From NCBI RefSeq assembly GCF_001522545.3, contig NC_031770.1, forward strand, positions 25,635,880 to 25,699,879: a DNA stretch of 64,000 bases, given 5' to 3'. Source of the stretch: Parus major (Eukaryota; Chordata; Aves; Passeriformes; Paridae). Position 1 is the stretch's first letter. Every line of letters starts with the position of its first letter. The translations under genes and the position numbers were made by a program. The notes below the pieces were generated by a model that saw only the letters and a list, made by a program, of their open reading frames with translations, searched no databases and was not told the DNA's origin. Of the stretch, positions 12,409 to 26,230 are shown piece by piece.

Positions 12409-12420
12409 GCCATCTACTGG
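12409..12420 (-). promoter_or_regulatory. CTCF core motif, reverse orientation
   Basis: The minus strand reads CCAGTAGATGGC followed by AGC, matching the CTCF core CCASYAGRKGGC in 12 of 12 positions. Orientation points left, toward the expected SIX3 side. It sits close to the point where the CpG-rich left compartment gives way to the CpG-poor interior. Binding is inferred from motif quality. Confidence 0.65.
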
Positions 12421-15262
12421 TCCCACGGCCTCAGCTCTTCATCTGTGAAACTTCCCTCTATTTTCACAGCCGAGAACAAAAAGGTCTATGGCAAACAGTG
12501 GGAAATGCACCTAATGAGAAAAGGAGTGGTAATGTCGCCAGTGGCACTGGGAGGTCACCAAGCCATTAATTTTAAGCATAGTGGAAAACGACGCTTTTAG
12601 TTTCTGGAGCTGTATTCACTACTTGGAACTAAGTATGTGCACATAACTGTGCAGACTCCAGCTCTATGTGTAAGCTGATTTTACACAAATAAGGGAGTTA
12701 TTTAATAGTTTTAGTGCTAAGAGTTTTTAATAATATATTTTAATAAGGAAAAACATTCCTCTTGTAGGAAAAAAAACCCCAAGCTTAGATCTCATATCAT
12801 TACCAGTGTCAGATTTAAAGGCAGACAGTTTTCCCTACTCCTTTTTCCCTCTTCAGTACCTATTTGAACTCCACCTCCAAACCTTGTCAGAAGAGGTGTG
12901 TCATACTACATAAGTAACGTCAGTTTGGCTTTGTCTGCATTTTGCAATCACTTTCTGTAGAAAGTTTTTTTTTAATCATAGCAGAAGCATTTTTTCCTGA
13001 GGTACCATCACATGTTATTGTGTGTTTATTTCCAAATGACTGCTGATTTGAAATAATGACATCGTTTAATAATTTTATCCCACGAAAATCATACCATATG
13101 CATAAAAAAACTTATTGGAGGATTGTGTGCTTAGGAGAAATTTCAAGAGCAATACATTCCATTTCCTCCTATAGATTGTCTGGGCCAGATCCACTGAGGA
13201 CTTGGCCGTCACTTAATGATGGAGGCTTGAGCTAAATCTCCCAGGTTCCTATGATCCCTCCAGTAAAGCCTTCACAATGCCCACACGTCAGAGACACAGC
13301 ATATAGGAATTTTCTGAAGGAATCAAGAAGTTCTGAGGCTTTCTGAGGGCAACAAGAAGTCCTATCTCTTGGATCCATCAGCTACCTTAGGTCAAACATC
13401 CCTTTACAAAGCCCACCTGCAGGGCCTCATCAAGGGTCAGTGATTTACTATCTTAAAAGTACTGCCACCTCCATTGTCCCCTGCAATGTGAGAAATTTTG
13501 GTATTGATTTTTACTTCTACCAAGGCATGGTATAGCCACAGTTAATCATAGAAAACCTTTCTACTTCTATGTGACAGAAATCCAGGTCAAGGAAAGGAGT
13601 TCTGACTGGATGGGCCACATCTCTCTAGGGCAGTGACTTATCTAAGTCCTAATTCCTTTAATGCCTTAGGTTTAATTTTTAGGAAATAAGTCTCTGAGGT
13701 AGTCTTTTGGAGTTGCATTTCTTGATTCATAAATCTGCCCGACTATTTTAACTATCTCCTGGCTCCATGTCATAGCTTCTGGGACACCTGACCTTTAGTA
13801 GCAGGAGTCTTACCCAAATGAGGTTAAGAACACAGAGTCTAAAACTCCAGTTGGCAGGAGAGCACCAACAATACAAGTAATGCAATGTAGAGACCTTAAG
13901 TTGTTTGTGCCTCATTCTGAAATGCCAGCTAGCAGCATGGTCTGAACACAAGGAAACAGACTCAGGACACACCATGCTTTCCTTCATATAGCTAATCAAT
14001 GAATAAAGCACAACCCACAGGTTCCCATCTGACTGTGACTTCAGTATCAAACAAAGCAGGCAGGGCTTTTTAAAGGATATGCGAAGTATTATAATATGTA
14101 TTTTGAGACTGTAGATTCTTAAAGTAAGACCAAAGACATTTATAATGTGTCATGAAACAGACATGTCCTGCTGATTGCCTCCCACCCCATTGCATAGTCT
14201 GTGGAATTTGACATTTTCCATGAGGTCTGAGCAGTGGAACAGTTGGTATGAGGTACCTGAGGTATTGATCAGCAGAATAAGGCCTTTACACAAAGGTTAA
14301 GCGTCACATCCATTTCCATGAGATCTCTGAGGGTCGCTTCATTAATTGTGGCTTGTTTCTGAATAAGCTATACTGTGACAGTCACACCTTTAGAAAGCAG
14401 ATGTGACAGCTTTTGGCTCCTGAGTGACTAGCTAGCCATCCTGAGAAGTTACCAGCTACCTGCTTTTCTTTTACTGCTCTCAGTTTGGATTTGCCTATTC
14501 AAAGAGATTCTGCCTCAGCATATATGAACATCAAACAGGACATCGTCTTTAAAAGCATTTAGCCTTTTTTTTAGCAGGGCACATTGATATTATGTTCTGT
14601 GCTGGTGGTATAACATCCTCATGGGGGTCCACAATCACCCATTTTTTAATCTGTTAGCCACTTCCACTTGCACAACGCACCGATCGCTGCAATACAGGGC
14701 TGCATCAAGGCACATCCTGGCTGTGTGCATTTAACCTGTGTTCTGCTCTAAAATACCTGTGCTCCTGACGTTGAACAGATGGCCACAGAAGATGTTACAC
14801 AATAGCTCAGGTTAAATGCCTCTCTGCACACGAGAAAATTATTTTTTGGGCAGTATAGCATATGATCATATGGGTCCTCTGTGACTGAGATGCAAACATA
14901 CTGAGGACACAGCTGAGGCGTGTTCTCAGCTTGAGTTGGGTGCAAGAGAAAGATTTGTGTCATTTTACGTATTCCAAATTATCTGAGGATCATGGCAATG
15001 AGCTTTGTGTTGAGACTGCTGGCTGGCTAGCTTTTATTAAACCAGAGATTAGTTTTATTCAAGGAAATGGCCCAGAATGTTGTATAAAGGAAGATATCAA
15101 GGCGGATTCTGCAAAGCCCAGTGGAAAAATTATGTTATTGTTGTTTTAAATAATGTTCAACATATGACACTGTGAAACATAATGAGTAGCCTGAACATCT
15201 TGCTGCATCACTAATTCATAGTAATACAATTCTTTTTTTCTGAGATGGTTTGTAGTACTTCT

Positions 15263-15284
15263 TGTACCACTTTTAAGTGGTACA
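15263..15284. repeat. Perfect 10-bp inverted repeat, 2-nt centre
   Basis: TGTACCACTT, TT, AAGTGGTACA. The CCACTT/AAGTGG arms are NKX2-type half-sites facing each other. Confidence 0.9.
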
Positions 15285-15477
15285 TTGAAGTCAATCAATG
15301 CCTACTGTTCAACATCTTTAACAGATTTCAAAACTGATGAAATTTATTCTGTGCAAAGGATAACATTTCAAACTTCTCTATGAAGACAACAAAGACAACA
15401 AAGAAACTGTTGAAATTTTAGATAATGAGTATCTACATGAACTACCAGAATCTTTTGTTTCAGTAAGTTTGCTACAG

Positions 15478-15493
15478 TCCATACTAGTATGGA
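15478..15493. repeat. Perfect 16-bp palindrome
   Basis: TCCATACTAGTATGGA is its own reverse complement. It lies about 200 bp from the inverted repeat at 15263. Confidence 0.9.
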
Positions 15494-18400
15494 TGTCTTT
15501 TGACTTAGTAATATCAACTTATCTATTCTCTTAATATAAATTATAAAAAAAAGGGAAGCTCTTCAACAACTTATAAATTAAATGCTCCAGTATTCTTTGC
15601 AAAGAGCATTCACAGAACTTTCATCAACCAGTACTGAAATTGACAACTTAGAACTTTTATAACCAGTTCTAATTATCAGATAATGAAGAGACTAGAAGGA
15701 CAGGAGGTATCTGCTCTGCAAAGAAATAATTTACACTGCTAAAATATGTGTATGTATTAGGAAACAAGGGAACTTACATTTAATTTAAATAGTATTCAGA
15801 GGACAACTATTGATAGATGAATGCCTTAAGCAATACTTCATGTAAGCTGATATTCCTACAGTCAGACAAAGCACAATAGGATTAATAGAATTTAATTTTC
15901 ATATTTTGTTTTAAGAAGAGGAAAACAATATTCTGTTTAAAGTCTAGCAATGAATGCTGTTTGTTCTTCAAAGCTACCATGAGGTTAAGTGGAGAGGAGA
16001 ACATTTGCTGTGCACCTTTAAACATGAATTGCAAACACTGCTCCTGGTACTGAACATTCATTTGGGAATTACACAGGGTTCCCAGGTGGATTTGTCTTAC
16101 TCAATGCACAGATGAGATGATGTGGTTAACGAGTACATTCTCAGAATTACCTGTTTGAGAGTCAAGCCTCTAAATTCCTTGCAGACCTTGTACCCCAATG
16201 AATGGTTACTCCAGTACTTGAAAACTTTTCTTTTTCCTCCAAAATACATTCAGAGAACATTAAACCCTTTCCAGTATGTTCAACTGAACTACACCTGGTC
16301 AACTGCCCTCCTCTTTGATTTTTTACATGCTTGTGCCAATGGGAACTATAAAATGAACCCTTGTTTTCATAGGGGACCAAAGCAGCTCTGTGCTAAATCT
16401 GATGCTGCGGACTGAATTCTGAATGAATTATGGTCTTAGCCCTGTGATATGCACCTTTAGAAAATCCTTCATGGCTCATCTTCCCTTTAAATATTTGAAG
16501 TGACATATTTTCTGGCTTCTGCTGACTTCTGGCCAGACTAATTTGGTCTTAGCAATCCTAAGTGGTATAGGAAATACTGTGCATTTTAGAACTGAAGCTT
16601 TGACATGATACAAGTTAGACTGTGTTGAGCAATTTGGATAATCATGTGTTTTATGGCTTTCAGATGTTCTTGCTGCAGCATAAAGGTCCATAAATATTTA
16701 GAACAGAGAGTCTATGGTCCATTTATGCCTATTTTATATAGCATTGTTTTTCTTTATTGAAGCTTGTTATTTTGTGTATTACAGCAGTATTGTAGTTTTC
16801 AAATAGGATTTTTTTTTTATTTTTAAAGAGTTTCTTGTAACACAGGAGCATTGAGGTGATCAGAAGATGAATTCTATTTTAGCATCCACAAACTGGAAGA
16901 TATCAACAAAGATTAGCTGAAAAAAACCAAAGAAATAATCTATGACAGTTTTGAGAATGAGCCTCAGAATTTTAAGTACTTGTTAAAGGCTTTGCTGTAT
17001 TTCACTTCAATAAACATCATGCTCCAGTTACTACTTGAAACCATAGGGGCATTATCCTGTGCAGCACTTATCAATATTTTAACACGTGAAAGTCAAATGA
17101 TGTTGAAACATTGAACTATATTTCCATCTGTGCAAGCTAAAATGGTACAAATGCATCCTGTGTAATGGAATACTTCATCCCCAGTTACTTTCTTACAAGT
17201 GATACCTGATTCCTCTGTATTTTCTGTGGTAGTTTCCATTGCTCTGATGGTGTCCAAAGGAAGACTATCTTTTAAAATTAATGTTTATAACATTTAAGGA
17301 GTTTTAACCCAACCTGCCTTAAATCCAAAGAAAACAAATTATTGGAAATTGCTACAAAAATTAGTAGCTAGTTTTCAATTGCCCTTGCCCCAGAGTTAAG
17401 TATTTCTGTGCATTTTGTGTGAAAATGGGTATTAGTACCAAAAAAAAAGACCCTGAGATTGGCTAGAACACAAACATACTGCTCCCATCAGAGATTCTGG
17501 GAGCTTGTGTCCAGTGGAAAAATGTACTTCTTAGTGGGCAGTAAAAAGAAGAGCTGGAGGTTGCTGCCAAAGGTTGAATATTTCAGTGGGATTTCTCTGA
17601 AACCTCTGGGAAGACAGCTCCAACCACAGACCTACAACATGACCATGGGACCACACACCATGGTCCCAGAGCCATCAGCAGCAGGCACAGCTGGACAGTC
17701 TGTCAAATACTGGACCAGCCACCTGGTATCACTCAGTAAGTCCATGGAGAAGGACCACTGCACTACAGATGGGTGTGACACAGGTATGACAGCACAGGAG
17801 CGTGAGACACACATCAAATGTTAACTGTATTGCTCAGTGTCATTGGAGAGTCTGTATGCCCACAAGTTTTTCTACCAGCAACCCATCACAGATTAAATGA
17901 TTGATACCCCTTCTGCCAACCCCCTTCCACAAATTTGTCTCCTGTTGCTTATATCTGACATTGTGAGCCTTCCATCTGGTCACTGAATTCCTTTTCTTGG
18001 CTTAAATCATGCTGGTTTGTTTTGTTTCACAATCTCCTTGTTTCTCCTGACTTTTCCACCCAAGGCCTTGGCTTCTTTACTTATGTCAACCAACCATATA
18101 CTTTATTTCTTGAAACAAGATGAAGCATTCCTTCTCTGTGGTCCTGTGTCTGTGTTTCTTGTATGTTCTCTTTCCTAGTGAAGCTTGGATTGCTGCTCCT
18201 TTAGAAAATAATTTGGAAACTATCAAACCTGCTTAATTGTAGGGCTGCATCAAGCACTTTTCTCCAGTCATTCAGGGCCTGCTCATTTAGCTACCATCTT
18301 TCTCTGTCTAGTTACTAGGGTGTAACATCAAGTGAAGCAGACTTTGTCGTCTGCTCACCTTGTCTGTGCTATTGGGAAGATGAATTTTTAAATTGCAATA

Positions 18401-21400
18401 TTGCAGGCCTGGACTTTCTTCCCATCTGATCTCATGTCTTCCTCTAGGTGCTCAGGGAGATCTGAGAGATCTGAGAGATCAGAGAGAGCTGAGGTAAACA
18501 GAAAACTATCTTTACTTGGCCGCATCCCTTCATGTAGCTATCAGGTCTGTGCTTTGCAGTGCCCTGCTCATCAGCAATGGCCAGGACTCCAAAGTGCCTG
18601 TTATGCTCTTATCCAGTGAGAAAGCTTCTCTGTTTTCTCAGGTTTCCCAGCTTTTCATACTGGCCTTAAATTTGTTTCACTTAATATAACCAATCACTGC
18701 ACACATTTTTCCCAAGACTTCACTGACTCTGCTATATAATTTTAATTCTCCATGTGAGGATAGCTATAGACAGTCTATTACTGTTGTTTATCAGTGTTTC
18801 TTGGAATGGATTTCAGAAGGCTTCCCATCCACCTAGAAATGACTTGATCTATTAGCCTGTAAGTGTCTGTAAGTACATCCAGTAGAAGGGCTGCAATCTT
18901 TTAGTCAATATGTTTCTTCTACAGTGCATGCATCTAGAGAACCTTCAGAGCTGGTAAAATTATACAGCAGATGCTGCTGCTTCATCAGAAGACCAATCCT
19001 AGGGCAGCTCCCCACTACCATGGGATAGTCATGGCGCTGGAATGTAACGTGAGTTACATTTTGCAATGCTCCACTGTGCCCACGATTGATTATAGGCTGA
19101 ACATTTTCCCTTCTTTTTTTCCATTGAACCCTGACATCTGCATTTACCTTTTGTCTGTCTGCCTGGCTTCCTACTTGTTTTGAACTAGAGTGCTTGAGAA
19201 GTGCTGTTCTCTGTCAGTACTGAAACCCTTCCCCCAGCAGTTCAGCTGCTCTCACTGCTTGGATTAGTTGCTTCAGGCTGGTGTCTCTTTGTATTCTTTT
19301 CTCTGAGTTACAGTGGAGAGTCCCAGGCAGCACAGTCATGGTGGTAGGAAATGACAGCAGTGGCTGGACATGAGACAACATCTCTGGGAACCCTCTAAAG
19401 GCTCATGTAGCTACCATGATTAACCAGGGAAAATTTTTCTACATCCAGTGGTTCAGTAAGGAGTTCTGGGTTGGAGATACCGACTTTGTGAAAGATTTCG
19501 ATTTTTCAAGCTCTTGCACAGATCACCAGTACATAAATCTCAGAAGACTGGATCAAGCATCCAAGTTCCAAGAGGATTTGAGTTAAGCATGGAGATCACA
19601 GGACCTTTTCAAAATGAAACAGGGTGATATAAATGATCATATTTATGATCTAGATGATCAGGCAACACTAGCTCAACAGTAGCATCAGTTTTTGATCAGC
19701 TTTGGACTATAAATAGTAAATATGATAAATAAATTATTTTAACCAAGACTGGAGCACAGCTGTTTTGTTTGGATATCCACTTCTGAGTATCTTCAATGAA
19801 GTAGGATACAGAGATAATGTCAGCTGAAATGTGTAAGGCCAATGTCAAGAGTTCCATGTTCAAGACCCTGGTTACCCTGGCTTCTGTTTGTTATGTGCCC
19901 CACAACTGAGTGTTGCTTCCAAATTTATGTATGGATGCCAGTTATCATCTCTGTTAGGTAAGTAAGTGCTAAAAGCACTTGTTTGACATTATAATGCAAC
20001 CCAATGGTCTTGTAGTATTTTCAATGGGCCTTTGAAACTTTTCCTCCTGAAGAGAATATAAAAAAACCCCTTCACAGCCTTATATAATTATGCCAAATGT
20101 CCAGCTCACTATACAGGATGCATTCCTACTTTCATCATTTTACTGAATTTTTGATTTACTAAATTTTTGATTGTAAATCCTGCATTTTTAGAAGTGTGAG
20201 TCCTCCCATACAGGTGTGCTTCTTCTAAGTGTACTTTGTGTGATAGGTACGCTATGTTTTCTTGCTCAGGACATTCTTTGATGTGAAAGTCCATAAACTG
20301 TCAGTGTCATGCTCTATAATGTAATAAAGGTAAAGAAATTCTGCCCTGAAATAGAAAATGACATTTAGTGTAAATAAGTGCAAATGCATATGGAGAAAAA
20401 GTGACCCATTTAAAGTGATGGCTCAAACCTACAGCATACCCTTGCCAAGTTATTGTTTCATATGTTGTTCTGAGCCCCTCATCTCTAAGAGAGTATAACA
20501 AAGCTAGAAAAGTTTAAGAGAAGGATGACAAAGTGGCCAAGTGTATGGAATACTTTATGAGAAAGAAAGGGGAAGATACAAAACAAACAGAAGAAAGTAT
20601 TCCTTTACACTACATGCCTGGAAACCACAGGAATGCTCTGCTGTGGGCTGCTGTGAATGGTGAAAGCTGACCTTGATTCAGGGAAAGAAAGGGAAAATTA
20701 TCAGAAGAGAAAGCCATCGATCAAGACACACTAAATAAAATTATTTTGGAGGTGGAAGTCCCTGAGCAGAAAGCTGTTGCAATGTTGTTATGTGAATTTG
20801 CTGTCTCTTAGGTTGCTGAGCTGGATGGATCTTTGCTTTGATTCACTATGGGCACTCTTAGCATTTATGTTAGAAGGCTCCATATTTCTAAACAAAATGA
20901 CAGCTGACCAGTGGCTAGTCTTCCATTTTAGTTCCTGGACAAAAGTGGAAAATCATATTTTAGCCCCTTCCCTTTGAAACTGGCAGTTGGAACACGCTCC
21001 TCCATTTGTGCCTGGAGTTATGAGCAGCAAAACAAATCTACAGCACAGACTCTGCTCTAAAAGACTGGGGTTTGTGCCAACAAGGAGCAAAAACACATTC
21101 TGAAATTTTTAGTGTTGCTGCAAAGAGTACAGTGGTGCATGGTGCATGTTGCTTCCCAATGACTTCTCTAATGATCTCATCTGCAAATGTGTTTTCCCCA
21201 AGATCAGGTGGAGGAGAGATCCAAAGCATTACCCTCTTCATTCTCCTCTCTGCTTAGACACTGCTTTTGAAGGAGTAAGTGTCTGCTTCAGTCAAACATT
21301 TTTGGAGAAATTTGGATGGGCTTTGAAACCCAGACATTTATGGAGTTTCTATGCAGTTGGATGTCACTCAGTTTGGCAAGATTGTCCTCTACGTGGAAAG

Positions 21401-22903
21401 GTAGGCAATAAAACTGCAACCTGTTTTCTACCTAACATATGGTATCTAACCCCATCGGAGGCTTGTGTTTGGCAAGCAGAGGAAAAACACTGCAAATTTG
21501 ATTTAGGCACATATTCAATAGTAGTCATATGGTTTCCACACGCTCTGCTTTGGACACAGGCCAGTGTGTATAAACAAGGGAATATATAATACCAATAGTA
21601 TGGAATTTTCTTCCTCTTTTCAGCTTTCACTAAATATTAGGTGTCTTTGTTCAGGAACACAAACCATTCCTTCTGGCAAAATAACCTCCAAGCCCCTGGC
21701 CTTCCATTCATCTTCCTTGGATATATAAAGCAAGTTATGAGGTCTAAAGGATCACAAAAAAGACAGGAAAATGCATTCATAGTCTGTCATCATTATTTAT
21801 GTTTTGGTCACTTCATTATTCACTTCATTATTTATTTCAAGACATGTTATCTGAAGTTCAGAAGTATGTAGGAATCCTAAAGCAATGGCAGCTGTAAGGA
21901 GCTGGTCTCTTTGAAAATAAGTTATTCCACATATATGTTTGAATTTTCACTGCCTCGGTCTACCTACCTAAAAAGAGGAGACCTGTATCGGCTAGCTGAC
22001 TTGGCTGGTGTACTGTGGGATTAAATTGGTGATTGAAAAAATGCTTTGAAGCTCCTGTCTGAAAGACATTGTGCATTTGTGAGGTGTTACAATGTTTAAA
22101 CAATGAGTGATAGCATACAAGTTCATCTTATTCACAGTACTATGTAAAAGCAATGCATTAACTTTTTGGATTGAATCACAGTTTCAGTTTGGGACAGATT
22201 AGAGGTCTCTCTAAATGCATTAATACCTGAGAACAAAACCAGACTGAAGAATCAATTTACTTGAGAGACAAGCTGCCATGGTATCATCATCAGCAGGAGC
22301 CAGAAAGTGAGGAGACTGTGCCAGGGTGTGGGTCAAGACGGTGGTTACAGCTACTGTTAAACAATTCAACAGAGCAGTTCTTCTTCTTCCTCCTCCTCTT
22401 CCATCTGTAGGCGAATGGTTACCTGAGACATGAACTGGAGCATTCAGGCAATGTCATAATTCATTCTATTTCACGCTTGCCTTACTGCCAAAAGACATTG
22501 AATTTTTCTGCTATCCTTGGGTTTGGGAGTTCCATTCATTTAATTATTGCACTTGCATCTGAATCCAGAATGAATATTCTGAAGAATAATTGTGAGTTAT
22601 TTGGAAACAAGGCGGTTCCTGTTGATTCATACACTGAAAATCTTGACTTTATTTGGGAATTTTTCATCTGGACACGATTCCCCAGCAGTGAAAAACCTTC
22701 AGAGAAGCACAGCTGTGGGCTGTCATGTGGCTACTGTGTGTTCAGGTAGAGCAATAGTCCTGAGGTCTGTGGGTTGCAGAAACAGTGCAGTATATTGATT
22801 TAAGCACTCATGAACACTGAACCAAATCTATTTACTGGCACTAGACCCCACCTCAATCACATCATGTTACTGAGGCTGGATAGAGATATCAGTATTCAGG
22901 AAA

Positions 22904-22944
22904 TTTTGTTCAAATAATTGAGTACCTCAATTATTTGAACAAAA
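22904..22944. repeat. Perfect 19-bp inverted repeat, 3-nt loop
   Basis: Left arm 22904..22922 begins TTTTGTTCAAATAATTGAG; loop TAC 22923..22925; right arm 22926..22944 is its exact reverse complement. No mismatch in 19 pairs. Too short for a typical microRNA precursor. Best explained as a recent template-switch product or a cruciform element. Confidence 0.95.
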
Positions 22945-22951
22945 GTACTCA

Positions 22952-22975
22952 AAATCCTCAAGGTACTGAGGATTT
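22952..22975. repeat. Perfect 9-bp inverted repeat, 6-nt loop
   Basis: AAATCCTCA (22952..22960), AGGTAC, TGAGGATTT (22967..22975). It lies seven bases after the 19-bp hairpin, making a tandem double hairpin within 72 bp. Confidence 0.95.
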
Positions 22976-25480
22976 GTTTGAAATCAGATGTGGCCCTGTC
23001 ACTTCCTAACATGATTATTTGTTACTGCACTTCCTTAAGACAGTATCTGTGTTGTCACATTGTTGAGGTGGAAGGAAACACAAAGGCCATCAAGCAAAAT
23101 TTAGAATTTGGGATTATAAGGTAAGGTTGTTAAACAGCATTTGGGAACTGATGTTAAGCTGGGTTTAGAGGGAAGTCTTGTCACCTGTTGAACAACTGAT
23201 GTTATGCTCACACTTTTTGTGACAGTTTGGCTCCTGTGACTAGACAAGAGATTAAAATAAATCCTAAAGAGACTCTGAAATGTATATTCTTTCTTGTTTT
23301 AAGATGGAAGGAGGGAAGAGATGGAGATGGCCAGTTCCTTGCCTTCAGAAACCTTCCTGTCTGAGAACACTCAAGCTTGAGGCAATTCCCAGTGTAGCAG
23401 TGAGGCTACCACCAAAAACCAGGGTAGATCTGAACATGCCTCTGCAGGGTTATCAAGGTAGGTGCGTGCTTCCAGAGCAGCCACTGTGTCCTGTTCTGTT
23501 GATAGACCTATTAAGGTGTGCAGGCATTGTGTAATCCTCAGGACTGAGGAAGAGAATAGGAAAGAATGATTTGGCTTTCTGATAGAAAGTAGGCCCAGGG
23601 ACTGATGATACTACTTGGGTCATATGATAAGGGAATTCTCTCCAAAAGCCATATTCTTGCCTCCTTTAATAAACATTATATTGATTCTGGCCACTTTACC
23701 TAGGCTGCAGGTTCAGGGAGGTGGTGGGGAAACTCTGCACAGCACTGAAGACTCACTGACACATTCCTCTCTCTCTTGCTGTTTGGAAGGTGACGCTACA
23801 GGTTCTGTGGATGAATGAGCATTGCTAAATACACTGTACAAAAGTGTGCATCTGGAACAAGGCATTTCAGCTTCTCCCTCCCCTGGAGAGTAAAGCAGAA
23901 GTCAGAGTCATGCATGTGTGTGTGAAAAACGAAGGCTCACCATGGCAGCATGAAATGAGGAAGGGACCTTCCACAGCTGTCCTTGCCAACAAGTATGACA
24001 TTCATTTTGGCACTTCTCTGATGCCTTTCAGATGGGTGTATTAGAGAATAGTGCAAGCACAAAATCTCTCAAAAAGGGTTGTAGTGAGAAACAAGACATT
24101 AGCTGGACAGATGGGTCTTGCAGACAACCCTTAAGCATTTTATGGGGCAGGATGTGTGTGTAAATGCATCACAGTCCCAAGACATTTAATGAAGAACTTT
24201 ACAAAGCTGAAGTATTCCTCACTATCCTTTGGTTATTGAACTGAAGAAAATCCACCCAAAACATGCACACATGCACTCGCAATAGGTAAAACTGCAAAGG
24301 GTGTGAGTGCTGTTGAAGTATAAACCCTCATTATTTTTGCTCTTGAGAAGATTCTTGCATATATTAAGATTTCTCTACTTTAGACATAAATATGGGTACA
24401 GATTTTCTGCTGGGAGAGAGCAGGTATCAGCAGAGAACTGGACCAGGGGAACACCATCCCTCTGTTGCTGATACATCCCATTGCAATACACCTCTCTTGG
24501 CCACGCAGCGCAGAGGGAGCCATGTATGGAGTCACCTGGCTGTACAACTTCAGTGTTACAAAAAGATTTTGCAGTCATTTTTCATCTGTCTTGCTTGACA
24601 ATTGGGAATACAAGCTGAAAATGACACATTCAAATCTTATTGATCTGAAGACAGCTGCCCCCATCCTTGCCTCTGCAAGGAGGAGCAGTGCTGGTGACAA
24701 GGACTGCACCTAGGTGTGGTGGGCATGAGGAGGCTGCACAGGCACACAGGGCAGGCAGTGTCCCCAAGGCACACCTTGCTAAGGTAGCCCCATCACCAGC
24801 TTGCTCAGTCTTTTCACATCACACTTGCACAGAGTCCTCTGCATTTCAGGGTTTGCTTGTCCCTCTCCCAGGAACTGGGGATGGATTTTGAGTCTTGACA
24901 CAGCACTAGCACCAAAGTGCCCAGAGCTATTTAGGGAGCCAAAATACAAGCCATCAGTCCAGGTTTAATCACAAGAAGTAACTCTTTTGCTCACAATAGT
25001 TAATTCCTCCCTCAATACTATCTACAAAGTGTTTAAAATATCTTTAAATATAATTTCATGGAGCTTTCATTAACTTTCCAGACAGCTCACGTAGTTTGCT
25101 ACCTTTGTTCATAGATGCTGAGAAACTACATTTCAGTTGCCAGTTCTCCCAGTCTTTCTGCTCATTTGCTGCCATTCTTTCTCATAGCAAAAATGTTCTT
25201 TATACCACCTTCCAGAATGGCCTTCTCCTTAAAAAGATGTTTTTTGCTGATTCCTCCAGAATGTTTCTTTGTGGTCAATGCTATTCTTATGCTTATATTC
25301 TTAATAAATATATACAAGCTCCATTTCATGCTATACTCATTTAGACTGTCCTGGTGGCAATACTGACATTTCTTGACAGTTCTAAAACACAGTTTCAGGT
25401 GTAAGTGCTTTCTGAGAACTTGAGTTCCAAACACATTCATAAGTACATCCTAACCGTACATCTGAGCTGTGGGTTTATAT
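22976..25480. other. AT-rich intergenic DNA, no gene
   Basis: CpG-poor sequence without recognisable genes, islands or repeats. Open frames are short and lack features. Confidence 0.45.
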
Positions 25481-26230
25481 TCTCTACTGATGAACAAGTC
25501 ACATTTCAAGTACCTCGCTGAAGACTTTAGGTGTCACTTTACAACGCTGCATGTGAGTGGCTGCAAGATGAAATCTTCATTGATAAAGAGGGAGTGCACA
25601 AAGGCGATGTCAGAAGGCTGCGCTCTCTGAGCTTCCACAGGACCACAATTTAATCTAGGTGAGTTAAAGGTGCTAATGCAATGAGACTCTCAGGCATGGC
25701 ATGAAATTTATCCATGGTGATTAGGGAAACCCTATTATTTGGGCTGTTTTGGCACATTAGGCACTTTTTAAAGCCAAATGAGTCCCTTATCACCGTGTAG
25801 GTCCACTCCGTCTGTGAATCTGTGCTGGCCAGCTGCTTGTACTGACTGTCATCCAGCCTGTCCTATTTATGCTTCAGTGTGCTCTGTTCTGCTTTGAAGA
25901 TTAATTCTCTTCCATGTTAGAGAGTATTTTGCTCTCGAGGTCTCATTAATGTATTTGTTCCTGACACAAATACACACAAAATCCCAGCAAAGAATACAAA
26001 CACAATTCCTTTTATGACAAAAACCAAAATTAACATGAAAACAGCTTTATTTTTGTTGGAAAATGTAGAGAGATGTAATATAACAGATTAGGTGGTGACA
26101 TATGAGACAAATGGCCTAATTTATGGCTCATCTTTCCAGAGTTTTGTCATTTATTTTCTGTGACATTTATTAAGGAATTTGCTGATGTCATCTACAGAAA
26201 CATCTTGAACAAGAAACATTCTACTTTTTA
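25480..26230. promoter_or_regulatory. Candidate conserved non-coding element (interior)
   Basis: About 750 bp of non-repetitive sequence that differs in texture from its surroundings: a T-box-like AGGTGTCA (25529..25536), GGTGATTAGGG, GAAGATTAATTC, CTCATTAATG and a run of unrelated dense motif words, with no open frame over 60 codons in most of it. Candidate long-range enhancer; conservation is untested. Confidence 0.35.

Larger units (their letters stand above)
12421..22900. other. AT-rich intergenic desert, no gene
   Basis: CpG-poor sequence with no island, no recognisable exon and no clear interspersed repeat. Short items seen are palindromes at 15263..15284 and 15478..15493 and a small GAGATCTGA tandem array near 18457..18485. 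The longest open frame (about 120 codons, near 17459..17824) has no domain I recognise and normal intergenic composition. Confidence 0.5.

Noticed and set aside
17718..17729. CTCF-like word GCCACCTGGTAT (10 of 12)
   Set aside because: The two mismatches fall in the CC end of the core and the context is poor; an E-box is an equal explanation.
17459..17824. 121-codon plus-strand frame
   Set aside because: No recognisable domain, ordinary intergenic composition, no evident splice or promoter context. A chance frame is the simplest reading.
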